The notes under the pieces are model-generated. The model was not told the DNA's origin and ran no database searches. It worked only from the letters and a program-made list of their open reading frames with translations. Positions 1 to 9,299 of a DNA stretch of 64,000 bases are shown here, piece by piece. The stretch covers positions 19,853 through 83,852 of the forward strand of contig JBJXFB010000059.1 of NCBI GenBank assembly GCA_046155895.1, given 5' to 3'. Source of the DNA: DASYPQ01 sp046155895 (GTDB lineage: Bacteria > Planctomycetota > UBA1135 > GCA-002686595). The position numbers were made by a program, and so were the translations under genes. The stretch's first letter is position 1, and the number at the start of each line of letters is the position of its first letter.

Positions 1-35
1 CGTGTACACGCGGAAGAAGAAATAGGAGGCCGAAC

Positions 36-488
36 ATGGAAGTGTCGACCAGCGTGCTGATCCACGCTCCCCGCGCCGTGGTCTGGAAGCAGATCACGGA
101 CATCGAGAACGCTCCGCAAGCGATCCGGGGGATCGAGAAGGTCGAGATCCTCGAGAAGCCGGCCTCGGGGCTGGTGGGGCTCAAGTGGAAGGAGACCCGC
201 ACGATGTTCGGGAAGACCGCCACCGAGACCATGTGGATCACCGACGCGGTCGAGCCCGAGTTCTACAAGACGCGGGCGGAGAGCCATGGCGCGATCTACC
301 GGGCTTCGCTGGAACTCGCGGAGAAGGCTGGCGGAACGGAATTGACCATGCGATTCTCGGGAGAGCCCGTGACGACGTCGGGCAGGGTCATGATGACCCT
401 GATGGGATGGATGTTCCGAGGCGCGACGCGGAAGATGTGCGGCAAGGACTTGATCGACATCAAGGCCGCCGTGGAGGGCAAGCACTAG
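36..488 (+). CDS. SRPBCC (START-like) family protein
   Basis: A 150-residue protein that reads as a single SRPBCC/polyketide-cyclase-like domain, the helix-grip fold that encloses a hydrophobic ligand pocket. The N-terminus (VLIHAPRAVVWKQITDIEN) is the usual first strand plus helix of this fold, the middle is beta-rich, and a long C-terminal helix follows. There is no signal peptide or membrane segment, so it should be cytoplasmic. The ATG at 36 has a strong ribosome site, AGGAGG, eight bases upstream. The gene converges on the gamma-glutamyltransferase gene, and the two stop codons share one CTAG. The ligand cannot be read from the sequence; family members range from lipid-binding to stress proteins, so only the fold is claimed. 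Confidence 0.75.
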   Translation: MEVSTSVLIHAPRAVVWKQITDIENAPQAIRGIEKVEILEKPASGLVGLKWKETRTMFGKTATETMWITDAVEPEFYKTRAESHGAIYRASLELAEKAGGTELTMRFSGEPVTTSGRVMMTLMGWMFRGATRKMCGKDLIDIKAAVEGKH

Positions 489-2167
489 TACCCCGCGGCT
501 TGCCCGTCCTTGCGCGACTCGGAAGCCCCGAAATACACGCGGTGCACCGGATCCCAGCGGATCCCCTGGTACCCGCCGAAGTTCCCGGTGCCCGGCGCGA
601 ACCGGTGACCCCGCTTCGCGAGCTCGGCCTCCGTCCCTGACGGCATCCCGCTCTCGAGCGAGACCTTGCCCCCGTCCGTCATCTCCTCGCCGGTCGGCTC
701 GGAGCTTCCCTCGTGCAGGATCCTCGGGGCATCGCCCGCCTCCTGCGTGTTCATGCCGAAGTCGATCATGTTGACGAGGATCTGCACGTGGCCCTGCGGC
801 TGCGTCGCGCCGCCCATCACGCCGAAGGAGAGGAAGGGCTCGCCGTCCTTCGTCACGAAGGCGGGGATGATCGTGTGGAAGGGGCGCTTGCCCGGCGCGT
901 AGGTGTTCAGCCTTCCCGGCTGGAGGTCGAACATCTCACCGCGGTCTTGGAGCACGAAGCCGAGCCCGTCGGGCGTCATCCCCGATCCCATCCCGCGGTA
1001 GTTGCTCTGGATCAGGGAGACCATGTTCCCTTCCTCGTCCGCGGTCGTCAGGTAGATCGTGTCGCCGTGCTCGAGCGCGGGATTGCCGACCGGATAGCTC
1101 TTCGCCGCCTTGGCCATATCGATGAGCTTCCGTCGCTCCGCCGCGTACTCCTTCGAGATCAGTTCGCGCACCGGGATCTCCCCGAACGCAGGGTCCGCGT
1201 ACCAACGGGCGCGGTCCTCGAACGCGAGCTTCTTCGCCTCGACGAACACGTGGACGTGGTCCGCGCTCCCGAAGCCCATCGACTTGAGATCGTAGCCCTC
1301 CAGGACGTTCAGCATCTGCAGCGCGGCGATGCCCTGTCCGTTCGGAGGCAGCTCCCAGATGTCGTAGCCGCGATAGGTCGTCGAGACCGGATCGACCCAC
1401 TCGCTCGTGTGAGCGGCGAGATCCGCGGCCGTGAGGAAGCCGCCGTTGCGCTTCATGTAGGCCTCGATCGTCCGCGCGACTTCGCCCTCGTAGAACGCGG
1501 CCCGCCCGCCCTTGCCGATCTTCTCGAGCGTCGAGGCGAGCGCGGGATTCGCGAAGGGCACGCCGATGGCAGGCGCCGCGCCCCCGGGCATGAACGTGGC
1601 CGCGAAGTTCTCGTACTTCTCGAGCGCCGCCGCGTTGCGTTTCCAGTAGTGCGCGATCAGCTCGGAGATCGGCGCGCCCTCACGCGCGTACCCGATCGCC
1701 GGCGCGAGGACCTTGTCGAGCGGCATTCGCCCGTAGCGCTTCGACAGCTCGCACCAGCCGTCGACGCAGCCGGGCACCGAGACGGGGAGGGGACCGTAGC
1801 TCGGGATCTTCTTCAGCCCTCGTTTCTCGAACTCCTCGAGCTTCAGGGAGAGCGGAGAACGTCCGCTGGCGTTCAAGCCGTGGAGCTTGCGCGTCTTCGC
1901 CTCCCACACGATGGCGAAGAGATCGCCGCCCAGGCCGCAGCCGACGGGCTCTACGAGCGCGAGCACCGCGTTGGCCGCGATCGCGGCATCGGCGGCGCTC
2001 CCGCCCTGCTGGAGGATCCGCAGTGCCGCCTGCGTCGCGAGCGGCTGGCTCGTCGCCGCCATGCCGTGCTTGGCGATCACCTCGGAACGGGTCGCGAAGC
2101 TCCGGCCGGTGATCCGGTCGCCGATCGGGACGAGAGTCGAGAGTGCGGTCAGGCACGGAACCAGCAT
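485..2167 (-). CDS. Gamma-glutamyltransferase family protein
   Basis: About 560 residues, the normal length for the single-chain precursor of the gamma-glutamyltranspeptidase (Ntn-hydrolase) family, which cuts itself and then transfers or hydrolyses gamma-glutamyl groups. Family marks are GMAATSQPLATQAALRIL and GGSAADAAIAAN near the N-terminus and HGDTIYLTT near residue 370, where the Thr after GD is the likely autocleavage nucleophile. A Gly-rich GVMGGATQPQGH block lies near the C-terminus. The ATG at 2167 is preceded by GGGGAGGG, so I prefer it to a GTG 36 bases further upstream. No convincing export signal is visible, unlike the periplasmic E. coli enzyme. It may belong to the YwrD-like branch rather than be a true glutathione hydrolase. 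Confidence 0.88.
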   Translation of the reverse strand: MLVPCLTALSTLVPIGDRITGRSFATRSEVIAKHGMAATSQPLATQAALRILQQGGSAADAAIAANAVLALVEPVGCGLGGDLFAIVWEAKTRKLHGLNASGRSPLSLKLEEFEKRGLKKIPSYGPLPVSVPGCVDGWCELSKRYGRMPLDKVLAPAIGYAREGAPISELIAHYWKRNAAALEKYENFAATFMPGGAAPAIGVPFANPALASTLEKIGKGGRAAFYEGEVARTIEAYMKRNGGFLTAADLAAHTSEWVDPVSTTYRGYDIWELPPNGQGIAALQMLNVLEGYDLKSMGFGSADHVHVFVEAKKLAFEDRARWYADPAFGEIPVRELISKEYAAERRKLIDMAKAAKSYPVGNPALEHGDTIYLTTADEEGNMVSLIQSNYRGMGSGMTPDGLGFVLQDRGEMFDLQPGRLNTYAPGKRPFHTIIPAFVTKDGEPFLSFGVMGGATQPQGHVQILVNMIDFGMNTQEAGDAPRILHEGSSEPTGEEMTDGGKVSLESGMPSGTEAELAKRGHRFAPGTGNFGGYQGIRWDPVHRVYFGASESRKDGQAAGY

Positions 2168-2264
2168 GTCGAGGCCCTCCCCGGGGAGGCGCGAGTCTCG
2201 CACGCCGGCTCGTTCCGAGCCAACGCCCGTCCACGGCCCGGCTGGCCGTGGACGGGGCGCCGAC

Positions 2265-4670
2265 CTACTGGGTGATCGTCGTGACGACGACCGCGGACGG
2301 TTCGAGGCCCGTCATCGCGGGGGCCGACAAGGTGAGCACTCCCGTGGCGGGATCGACCTGGAAGACGGAGATGTCGTTCGAGCCGCTGTTCGTGACGTAC
2401 AAGGTCCGGCCGGTTCCGTCGATCTCGAGGTCGGTCGGGTGCATTCCGTCCTGGTACTGCACCGCCGGGACGATGAGTTTGGCGGTCACCGGGTCCACGG
2501 CGAACCGAGAGACGTGCCCGTTGCCCGGGGCGTCGAAGTAGGTGACGAAGCCGAACTTGCCGTCCGGCGTGATCTCGATCGAGGTCGGGCCGATGCCGCT
2601 GTTACCCGCCCCCCCCGGCACGATCGTGAGATCGCCTGAAACGGGGTCCATGGTGTAGGTCGCGATCGCGTTCGCCGTGTTCAACACCGCGTACAGGGCC
2701 GGCTTGGAGGGGTGGAAGCCGAGCGCGGTCACGCCCGAGGCGACCTCCGGAGTGCCGAGATCGGTGAGCGCCCCGTTCGTGGACGAGATCCTCAGCTTGG
2801 AGATCACCGCCGTGCCCGGGCCGCTGCCCTTGCATGCGACGTAGAGGTATCCGCCGGTCGGATCGCACTCGACCCACAGCGCCTGGTTGCCGACCTGATG
2901 GGTGTCCCCCTGCGCGAGCGAGCCGTCGTTCTGGTTGATGATCCACGTCGTGACCCACCCGTCGTTGGGATTGACCACATCGCGCGTCGAGGCGTAGAGG
3001 AAGCGTCCCGAGGGATCCACCGTGAGGTGGGAGGGCCGACCCGAGGTCAGCGCCGGCGCCCCGACCGCCGCGAGCGCGCCGTTCGCGGAGTTGATCGTGT
3101 AGGCCCCGATGCTCCTGGCCGTCTCGTGCGCGACGAAGAGGAAGCGGTTCTTCGGATCGGTCGCGACCGAGACGGGCCGATCCTGCGTCATGGGAGGATT
3201 GGGAACCTCGTTGAGGCTCCCGCTCGGCACGTCGATCGTGTAGGTGGGGATCTCGTCGGAACTCGCCGCGGCGACGTGCAGGAAGCGCGGGACTCGCACG
3301 ATCGGATGCGCGCCCTGGGCGAAGGCCACGTGGTTCGGGGCCGCGCGCGTCACCGTGCTCTCGAGGAGCACGAGGCCGCCCGTGTCGTCGAGAACCTGGA
3401 ACTGCGACAAGATCCGCGATCCGGTGTTCAGAACGTACAGGAAGCGCCCCGCCGGATCGGAGAGGATCGAATTCGTTCCCAACCCCGCGCTGATCGAGTT
3501 CACGGGCGTGAGGTCGCCGGTCGCCTGGTCGATCGTGAACCAGGACACCGTTCCGTCGTTCCGGTTGGCGACGTAGGCGAAGCGCCCCGTCGGTTCGACG
3601 GCGACCGCGACCGGACGGTCTCCGGTGTCTTCCGCCACGCCGAGAGTCAGGGCGCCCGTCAGCGTGTCGAAGGTGATCGGGATCACGAAGTCGAAGCGCT
3701 CGAGGCTGACGACGAACCTCGGATGGGCCGGATCCATCGAGATGTCCGTAGGCTGCGTGCCGTTCACGGACAGCGAAGGCACGTTCGCGGCGATCGTCCC
3801 GTTGACCGCATTGATGTCGTAGGCCTGGATCGCGCTCCCCGCTCCATTGACGGGGTTGCCGCGCAAGGCGACGAACAGGAACTTGCCATCGGGGTCCGTG
3901 GCGCAGGCCGACGGCTGGACGCCGGTCGGAAGCAGCTGGACGAGAGTCAGAGAGCCGTTGTTCTGGTGGATCGAGAAGACGTGGATCTGGTCCGAGTTCT
4001 GGCTCGTCACATAGATGAACCGCCCGGAGGGATCGATGGTCGGGTAGTGCGGACCGGCTCCGAGGCTCACGGCGTTCCCCGCGGCGAGCCAGCCCTCCTG
4101 GGTGTTGATGGTGTAGACGGAGAGGTTGTCCGAGTTCAGGTTGGAAACGTAGGCGAATCGGCCGCTGGGATGGACGGCCATGCGCTCCGGTCCGACCTGC
4201 GAGGCGGGCGCGGTCCGGTACCCGATGTTGTGCAGCCGGCCAGTCTCCGCGTCCACCGTGCACACGGTGATCGTGGAATCGGCCTGGTTCATCAGGTAGG
4301 CGAATCGGGTCGGGAGAACGACCGAGAGCTTGACGAGCGCGGTCGTGCTTCCGCCGGCGTTGCTCGCGGTGACCGTGTAGGTGGTGCGCAGGGACGCCTG
4401 GCTCGGGATCCCGGAGATCGCCCCGGTCTGGGGGTTCATCTGGATCCCGTCCGGCAGAGCGGGGTCGATCGCGAACGTGGCCGGGCTGCCGTCGTAGGTC
4501 GGCGTGTTCGGGGCGCTCGCCACGTCGACGGTGAGAACCCCGACCGGACGCGGATACTCGAGGTTGCTCGGCGCGGTGACCGAACTGCCGCCTCCGCCGC
4601 CGCCTCCTCCTCCGCAGGCTGCCACGCAGAGCAGCGCGATCGAACCCAGACGAGAAAGGAATTTGTTCAT
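2265..4670 (-). CDS. Lipoprotein with putative Ig domain and YVTN/lactonase-type beta-propellers
   Basis: An 801-residue exported protein. Residues 1-19 form a lipoprotein signal ending in the lipobox VAAC (Cys19), followed by a run of nine glycines as a linker. Residues of about 35-120 resemble a He_PIG/putative Ig domain (LPDGIQMNPQTGAISGIP). The rest is a long series of roughly 45-residue repeats of the type GRFAYVANRNDGTVSWFTID, typical of YVTN and 6-phosphogluconolactonase-like propellers. There are enough repeats for two seven-bladed propellers. The start is fixed by the signal peptide and by AGGAAAA upstream of the ATG; the frame stays open further upstream but without a signal. It probably sits on a membrane facing the periplasm or surface. 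No catalytic residues stand out, so binding or scaffolding is as likely as lactonase activity. Confidence 0.85.
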   Translation of the reverse strand: MNKFLSRLGSIALLCVAACGGGGGGGGGSSVTAPSNLEYPRPVGVLTVDVASAPNTPTYDGSPATFAIDPALPDGIQMNPQTGAISGIPSQASLRTTYTVTASNAGGSTTALVKLSVVLPTRFAYLMNQADSTITVCTVDAETGRLHNIGYRTAPASQVGPERMAVHPSGRFAYVSNLNSDNLSVYTINTQEGWLAAGNAVSLGAGPHYPTIDPSGRFIYVTSQNSDQIHVFSIHQNNGSLTLVQLLPTGVQPSACATDPDGKFLFVALRGNPVNGAGSAIQAYDINAVNGTIAANVPSLSVNGTQPTDISMDPAHPRFVVSLERFDFVIPITFDTLTGALTLGVAEDTGDRPVAVAVEPTGRFAYVANRNDGTVSWFTIDQATGDLTPVNSISAGLGTNSILSDPAGRFLYVLNTGSRILSQFQVLDDTGGLVLLESTVTRAAPNHVAFAQGAHPIVRVPRFLHVAAASSDEIPTYTIDVPSGSLNEVPNPPMTQDRPVSVATDPKNRFLFVAHETARSIGAYTINSANGALAAVGAPALTSGRPSHLTVDPSGRFLYASTRDVVNPNDGWVTTWIINQNDGSLAQGDTHQVGNQALWVECDPTGGYLYVACKGSGPGTAVISKLRISSTNGALTDLGTPEVASGVTALGFHPSKPALYAVLNTANAIATYTMDPVSGDLTIVPGGAGNSGIGPTSIEITPDGKFGFVTYFDAPGNGHVSRFAVDPVTAKLIVPAVQYQDGMHPTDLEIDGTGRTLYVTNSGSNDISVFQVDPATGVLTLSAPAMTGLEPSAVVVTTITQ

Positions 4671-4945
4671 GACTTCGTTTTCCTGACTGCTCGAGCGTCC
4701 CGGACGCATGTTTCCCCGGACGCTCGGACGTAGCGGTGATCGAATCCCGTTGGAGTAGGCCGCGCGTCGTGGCCTGACTCGAACCGGATGGGCCGAGGGC
4801 CTGACCTCGGCAGCCCCGCCTTCGCCCCTCCTCGGGCTCGGCGCGGGGCCGTTCCGCCCAATACTACCCCCGGTTGCCCGGGACGGGGGAAACGGCTGTT
4901 CGGGGGAGTCCCGCCGGGGGGCGGGAAGCCCGGAAAGCTTTTCCG

Positions 4946-6274
4946 TCAGGAGCCGCGCGCGGCGCGCTGGAGGAGCTTGCCCGCGAGCTCGCGCGACTTG
5001 ATCACGCACTGATCGGAGTTGTCATACTCGAAGCGTCCGAATCGCCCGAGCGGGACGATTCCCTGCTGCTCCATCCAGCCCAACGCGGCCCGCCGGCGCG
5101 CCGCGTACTGGTGATCGAAGACGACGTAGGCGTGGCGGACGCTCGTGCGGTCGTGGAAGAGGACCTCTCCGGGCTGGATCAGGCCCGCGCGCTCGAGGCC
5201 CGCGATGACTTCCTCCTCGAGCCGGGTCCCCGGCACGGGCGCTTCTCCCGGGAGCGTCACCTCGCACAGGAACGACGACTTGCCCTGCGGCGCGTTGTGG
5301 GGCGAGTAGTTCGACATGTACGTCACCCGATTCGTCGGTCCCTGCACGTCGTGCGGGAGATAGACCCACGAGAGATCGGGGTGCTCGGCGCGATCGAGCG
5401 CGAGCAGCACGCACACGAGGCCGTTGTACTCGAGCCCCGTCATCGCCGAGGCGACGTCGTGCGGCATGTCGCGCAGGATCTTCGGCAGGTCGGTCAGCGG
5501 CAGCGTGCTCACGACCTCGTCGAAGGACTCGCCGTCGACGCGCCATTGCGAGCCGGAACGGACGAGCTCCGTGACCGGCGTCGAGAGCCGCACGCGCGAG
5601 AGCAGCGTCTTCGCGATCCCGTCCGTGATCGCCTGGAACCCGCCGCGTTGGGGGTAGAAGAAGATCGCCTGGTGCGTGTACCCCTCGGTGCGAATCCCCA
5701 CGGAGGCGCGCAGGACGTCGTCGATCGGGGCGTCGGGAACGCGCCCGGCGACCCAGTCGCTCGTCAGGTGCGCGAGGTCGCGCTTCCAGACCTTCGTGTT
5801 GTAGGGGTCCATGAAGTGGTCGGCGATTCCGGCGCCGAAGCGCCAGCGCACCCACGCCCCGAATTCGCTCGGCGCCGACGATCCGTCGACCTGCCGCCGG
5901 TGCCAGGCGTCCACGTAGCCGCGCAGGCAATCGAAGTTGGCTTGCGGAGGCAGGTCGCCGAGGCCGTTCTCGAAGGGGTAGTTCACCCAGCGATCCTCGA
6001 AGCGGATCCGCGTGTGCCGGTCGCGGCGGACGAAGGCCTTCTCGCCCCCTGCGCAGTCCTTCATCCACTGCATCGCCGCCGCGTCCTTGCTGTACAGGAT
6101 GTGGCCGCCGGCGACGTCGTAGGTGAAGCCATCGACGGTCTTGCTGCGGCACAGGCCTCCGACCTCGCCCGAGGCCTCGAAGATGTGGATCGACGCCGGG
6201 TCGAAGCCGCCTTCGACGAGGAAGCGCGCGAGCGACAGGCCGGACACGCCGGCGCCCAGGATGGCGATCTTCAA
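4946..6274 (-). CDS. UDP-galactopyranose-mutase-like FAD-dependent protein
   Basis: A 442-residue flavoprotein. It opens with a dinucleotide-binding fold, KIAILGAGVSGLSLA at residues 2-16, with an acidic residue after strand two (IHIFEAS) and the GGLC motif of amine-oxidase/mutase flavoproteins. The blocks DVAGGHILYSKD, VNYPFENGLGDLP and MDPYNTKVWK resemble UDP-galactopyranose mutase and related NAD(P)-binding Rossmann proteins that act on nucleotide sugars. The first codon is TTG at 6274, placed by the Rossmann motif and by GAGAAGAG just upstream; no ATG lies nearby in frame. It is read leftward between the lipoprotein gene and the RNase-like gene. Activity on UDP-galactose is inference. Protoporphyrinogen-oxidase-like or other sugar-nucleotide flavoenzymes are alternatives. 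Confidence 0.75.
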   Translation of the reverse strand: MKIAILGAGVSGLSLARFLVEGGFDPASIHIFEASGEVGGLCRSKTVDGFTYDVAGGHILYSKDAAAMQWMKDCAGGEKAFVRRDRHTRIRFEDRWVNYPFENGLGDLPPQANFDCLRGYVDAWHRRQVDGSSAPSEFGAWVRWRFGAGIADHFMDPYNTKVWKRDLAHLTSDWVAGRVPDAPIDDVLRASVGIRTEGYTHQAIFFYPQRGGFQAITDGIAKTLLSRVRLSTPVTELVRSGSQWRVDGESFDEVVSTLPLTDLPKILRDMPHDVASAMTGLEYNGLVCVLLALDRAEHPDLSWVYLPHDVQGPTNRVTYMSNYSPHNAPQGKSSFLCEVTLPGEAPVPGTRLEEEVIAGLERAGLIQPGEVLFHDRTSVRHAYVVFDHQYAARRRAALGWMEQQGIVPLGRFGRFEYDNSDQCVIKSRELAGKLLQRAARGS

Positions 6275-6321
6275 GGCTCTTCTCGGATGGCGGCGGCGGG
6301 GAAAGCGTACCTCGTGGCGGG

Positions 6322-7374
6322 CTATCGAGCGCGCAAGAGCTCGGAGTCGCGCAGGCCCGCCGCAGCGAGCGCCGACCGCGCCTCGGCGAGCCACCGGCGC
6401 CCGTCGTTCACGTAGCCCGCGGTCGCGCGCAGTCCAGGCTGCAGGGACAGGAAGTACGAGTTGAAGCCGCGCATGCACGTCTCGCGGGCGTGCTTGGCGA
6501 GGCAGGAGGCGAGGGCGACCGGGAGCGACGCGCTCTCCGCGCGCTCGGCGAAGACGATGCGCATCCAGCGGGCGCCCGAGGATCCGGACTCGGTCACGCG
6601 GTACTCGGAGCGGCTGCCCTCCTCGTCGACGGTCGTGACGGTCGCGTGGGGGAAGGTCTCGCGGAGCAGCGGCCCGTAACGCATCCGCCCGCCGTGGCGG
6701 TCGACGAGGAGGTCGAGCCCCTCGGGCGCGTGATCGTCCCAGAGGAGCCGCAGGATGCCCGCGGAGAGGTCCCAGTGCGTGCGGCTCTTGTTGTCGGTGC
6801 GCTCGAGGGACGCGTTCAGCTCCGCCACCGGCACGATGCGGGTCCCCGCGGCGACGATCTCGACCTGCCGGGCTCGCGCAGCCTCCTCCAGCATCTCCAC
6901 GGCGCGCTCGAGCCGCTCCACGGAGACGAACAGCGGGAGGCGGTCGGGGAGGAAGGCGATCCAGCGCTCCTCGAGGAGGCGGCCCGAGCCGCGCAAGGCC
7001 GCCGGGATCCGGTGGAGGAGCTCGATCCCGCTGGACGGGGCTCGTCTCGTAGCCGCGGCCAACGCCAGGAAGGCGAGAGCGCACGTTTCGAGCCGCGCCT
7101 CTCCTCTCGGCGTGCGATCGAAGAGCACCTTCGAGTCCGCGACGGCGATCCGGTTCCCGTCGCATTCCTCCGGCGTCCGCGCGACGGCGGTCTCCAGCGC
7201 GCTCCAGAGGTCGACGTCCGGATCGGGCACCCGGAACACCGCGAATCCGATCGTCAGCGGACCGAGGAGGGGGCCGAGCCCGGCTTCGTCGATGCCCCCG
7301 ACGAACCGTGCGGGCGAGCCGACGGCCTCCCGAGGGAAGGGAAGCGAGCTCCCGACTGTTCGTCGCCGGCTCAT
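6322..7374 (-). CDS. Divergent ribonuclease HII-like protein
   Basis: A 350-residue protein with an RNase HII-type start, GGIDEAGLGPLLGPL, where Asp29 and Glu30 match the first two catalytic acids of the DEDD set. Further matches are VADSKVL (compare DSKKL of RNase HII), LLVDRHGGR as a candidate third acidic site, and a late segment LASCLAKHARE that mirrors the helix after the active site. At 350 residues it is much longer than bacterial RNase HII (about 200), because of insertions in the middle. The ATG overlaps the lgt stop as ATGA, so translation is probably coupled. It could hydrolyse RNA in RNA:DNA hybrids. It could equally be a paralogue with a changed substrate, since spacing between motifs is unusual. 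Confidence 0.68.
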   Translation of the reverse strand: MSRRRTVGSSLPFPREAVGSPARFVGGIDEAGLGPLLGPLTIGFAVFRVPDPDVDLWSALETAVARTPEECDGNRIAVADSKVLFDRTPRGEARLETCALAFLALAAATRRAPSSGIELLHRIPAALRGSGRLLEERWIAFLPDRLPLFVSVERLERAVEMLEEAARARQVEIVAAGTRIVPVAELNASLERTDNKSRTHWDLSAGILRLLWDDHAPEGLDLLVDRHGGRMRYGPLLRETFPHATVTTVDEEGSRSEYRVTESGSSGARWMRIVFAERAESASLPVALASCLAKHARETCMRGFNSYFLSLQPGLRATAGYVNDGRRWLAEARSALAAAGLRDSELLRAR

Positions 7375-8231
7375 CGGGACGCGGGAGCGGGATCGCGGCG
7401 TCCGCGGTTCACGACGAGGAGGACGATCAGGACGAGCCCCATGACGAGCGAGACGATTTGCGACGTCGAGACGGTCCCGCCGAACCACACTCCGCGCACC
7501 TCGTCGCCCCGGAACGCCTCGACGATCGAACGCAGCACCGCGTAGGTCAGGAGTCCCCAGAGCGCGACCTGGCCGGCGTAGCGCCGGTGCTTCAGGACCT
7601 GCCAGGCGACGAAGGCGACGATCAGCGCCTTGATGCTCATCCAAGCCTGCGTCGCCCAGAGCACCTGGCCGGCGTTCTCGATCCCGAAGAGGCTCCCCTC
7701 GGGCAGGACCTCCGGCACGCGCAGCGTGATCGGGAAAGGCAGATTCTCGAACCGCTCGGGCACGACCTGCCCGTAGTCGTCGCCGACGAGCAGACAGCCC
7801 ACGCGGCCGATCGCCTGTCCGATGAAACCGCCCACCATGCCGAGGTCGAAGGCGTGCAGGACGCGGATCTTCTCTCGGCGGGCGCACCAGGTCCCGGCGA
7901 CGATCGCGCCGAACATTCCCCCGTACATCACGAGGCCGCCCTGCCAAACGGCGAAGATCGACATCGGCGAGGAGCGGAACTCCTGCCCGACGGGGGATCC
8001 GCGAGCCATCTCGACGATCACGTACATGAGGCGGGCGCCGATCACGACGCCGACGAGCACCCACACCGTGATCCTCGAGAACCGCGCGGGGTCTCCCTTC
8101 GGATCGTCGCCGCGCGTTTCCGCGAGCCGGCCGAGGATCCACGAGCCGACCAGGAACCCGACCGCCAGCATCACGCCGAAGCTCCGGACCGGGAAGTCGA
8201 GGCCCGGGATCTTGAAGAGGATCGGATGCAT
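7371..8231 (-). CDS. lgt: Prolipoprotein diacylglyceryl transferase
   Basis: A 286-residue polytopic membrane protein that moves diacylglycerol from phosphatidylglycerol to the lipobox cysteine of prolipoproteins, the first step of lipoprotein maturation. It has about seven hydrophobic segments. The family signature appears as GQAIGRVGCLLVGDDYG, together with WQGGLVMYGG and FRGDEVRG near the C-terminus, where the Arg is functionally conserved. The start at MHPILFKI has the usual Lgt N-terminal layout. It is followed at once by the RNase HII-like gene (ATGA overlap). Its likely substrates include the beta-propeller lipoprotein encoded at 2265-4670. Upstream is a 195-base divergent spacer shared with the Pus10-like gene, in which I see no other gene. 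Confidence 0.93.
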   Translation of the reverse strand: MHPILFKIPGLDFPVRSFGVMLAVGFLVGSWILGRLAETRGDDPKGDPARFSRITVWVLVGVVIGARLMYVIVEMARGSPVGQEFRSSPMSIFAVWQGGLVMYGGMFGAIVAGTWCARREKIRVLHAFDLGMVGGFIGQAIGRVGCLLVGDDYGQVVPERFENLPFPITLRVPEVLPEGSLFGIENAGQVLWATQAWMSIKALIVAFVAWQVLKHRRYAGQVALWGLLTYAVLRSIVEAFRGDEVRGVWFGGTVSTSQIVSLVMGLVLIVLLVVNRGRRDPAPASR

Positions 8232-8426
8232 CGAGTGCGATCGCGGGCGGATTGTAGGGAGCGCCAGGAGCCGACAGGAAGCCTGCACCGTGGTTCGCGC
8301 GGGATTCCCTCGCGCGCTTGCCACGCGAGATCCACTCGATATCCTCTCCGGCCCAGCTACCCCGCGATGGGTCGGCAGGGACGTTCCATTCGTCCCCCTG
8401 AAGAGTTCCCGAAAGGGCGAGGTCCG

Positions 8427-9284
8427 ATGAGCGACGCCGAAGTGAAGAAGCTCCCGAACGCGAAGGTCTTCGTCGAAGGCCGTTACCGGAAGCTCTGCCG
8501 CGACCTGCCGCAGACCGTCTTCTTCTGCCCGGTGTGCAAGGGCCACCCCCGCAGGCGTCGCGGCTGCGAGCGCTGCGAGGGATTCGGCAAGCTGACGCGC
8601 GACTCGGTGCAGGAACTCGTCGGCTGGGTCGCCGGCAGCGCCTTCAAGACGCGCAAGAACAAGTTCCACGGCGCGGGCCGCGAGGACATCGACGTGCGCA
8701 TGCTGGGCGACGGACGCCCGTTCGTGCTCGAGATGGTGAACCCCAAGTGCCTCGACGTCGATCTCGCGGCCCTCGAGGCGGAGATCAACCGGCGGAACGA
8801 GGGCCGGCTCGAGGTGCGCGGGCTCCACTGGACCGAGAAGAACCGCGTGCGGGTGATCAAGGAGACTCCGCACGCGAAGGAGTACGAGGCCCGCGTGGAG
8901 ATCGACGGCGATCCCTCGCCGGCGACGATCGCGGGAATCCGTGGCCGCCGCTTCGCCGTCACGCAGCAGACGCCGGCCCGGGTCGCGCACCGGCGCGCCG
9001 ACAAGGCTCGCGAGCGCTGGGTCGAGTTCGTGGACTTCGAGCGCGTCACGGACGCGCCGGCCGTAGCCGGGAAGACGACCTGGCTCGTCCGCATCCGCAC
9101 GGAGCACGGCACCTACGTCAAGGAAGCCGTCAACGGCGAATCGGGCGCGACGAAACCCTCGCTCGCCGAGCTGCTCGAGCTCCCGTGCCGCTGCGTCGAG
9201 CTCGACGTCGTGGCGATCCTCGACGTCGAGGGCAAGGCCGAGGAGATCCCGCGCGCCCCGGCGGTGTTCGGCGAGAACGTCTGA
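8427..9284 (+). CDS. pus10: Pus10-type tRNA pseudouridine synthase (catalytic part with zinc motif)
   Basis: A 285-residue protein matching the C-terminal half of Pus10, which makes pseudouridine 54/55 in the T-loop of archaeal tRNA. Residues 34-55 carry CPVCKG, then GCERCEGFGK, a four-cysteine zinc motif that in archaeal Pus10 precedes the catalytic domain. The catalytic block AGREDIDVRMLGDGRPFVLE (residues 83-102) holds the active-site aspartate, and KEYEARV supplies the conserved Tyr. The N-terminal THUMP-like region of full archaeal proteins is absent; the chain starts about 33 residues before the zinc motif. Pus10 is rare in bacteria, which normally use TruB for position 55, so lateral origin is likely. 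The ATG at 8427 is the only start that keeps the whole zinc motif. Confidence 0.88.
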   Translation: MSDAEVKKLPNAKVFVEGRYRKLCRDLPQTVFFCPVCKGHPRRRRGCERCEGFGKLTRDSVQELVGWVAGSAFKTRKNKFHGAGREDIDVRMLGDGRPFVLEMVNPKCLDVDLAALEAEINRRNEGRLEVRGLHWTEKNRVRVIKETPHAKEYEARVEIDGDPSPATIAGIRGRRFAVTQQTPARVAHRRADKARERWVEFVDFERVTDAPAVAGKTTWLVRIRTEHGTYVKEAVNGESGATKPSLAELLELPCRCVELDVVAILDVEGKAEEIPRAPAVFGENV

Positions 9285-9299
9285 GGCCCTAGGCGCGCC

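Noticed and set aside
2168..2203. GTG start of gamma-glutamyltransferase at 2203
   Set aside because: The ATG at 2167 has a much better ribosome site and gives a normal-length protein.
4590..4620. Run of CCG/CCT triplets as a microsatellite of interest
   Set aside because: It encodes the poly-Gly linker after the lipobox; such linkers are common.
8232..8426. Divergent spacer before the Pus10-like gene as a tRNA or small RNA gene
   Set aside because: No cloverleaf or T-loop pattern is found on either strand.
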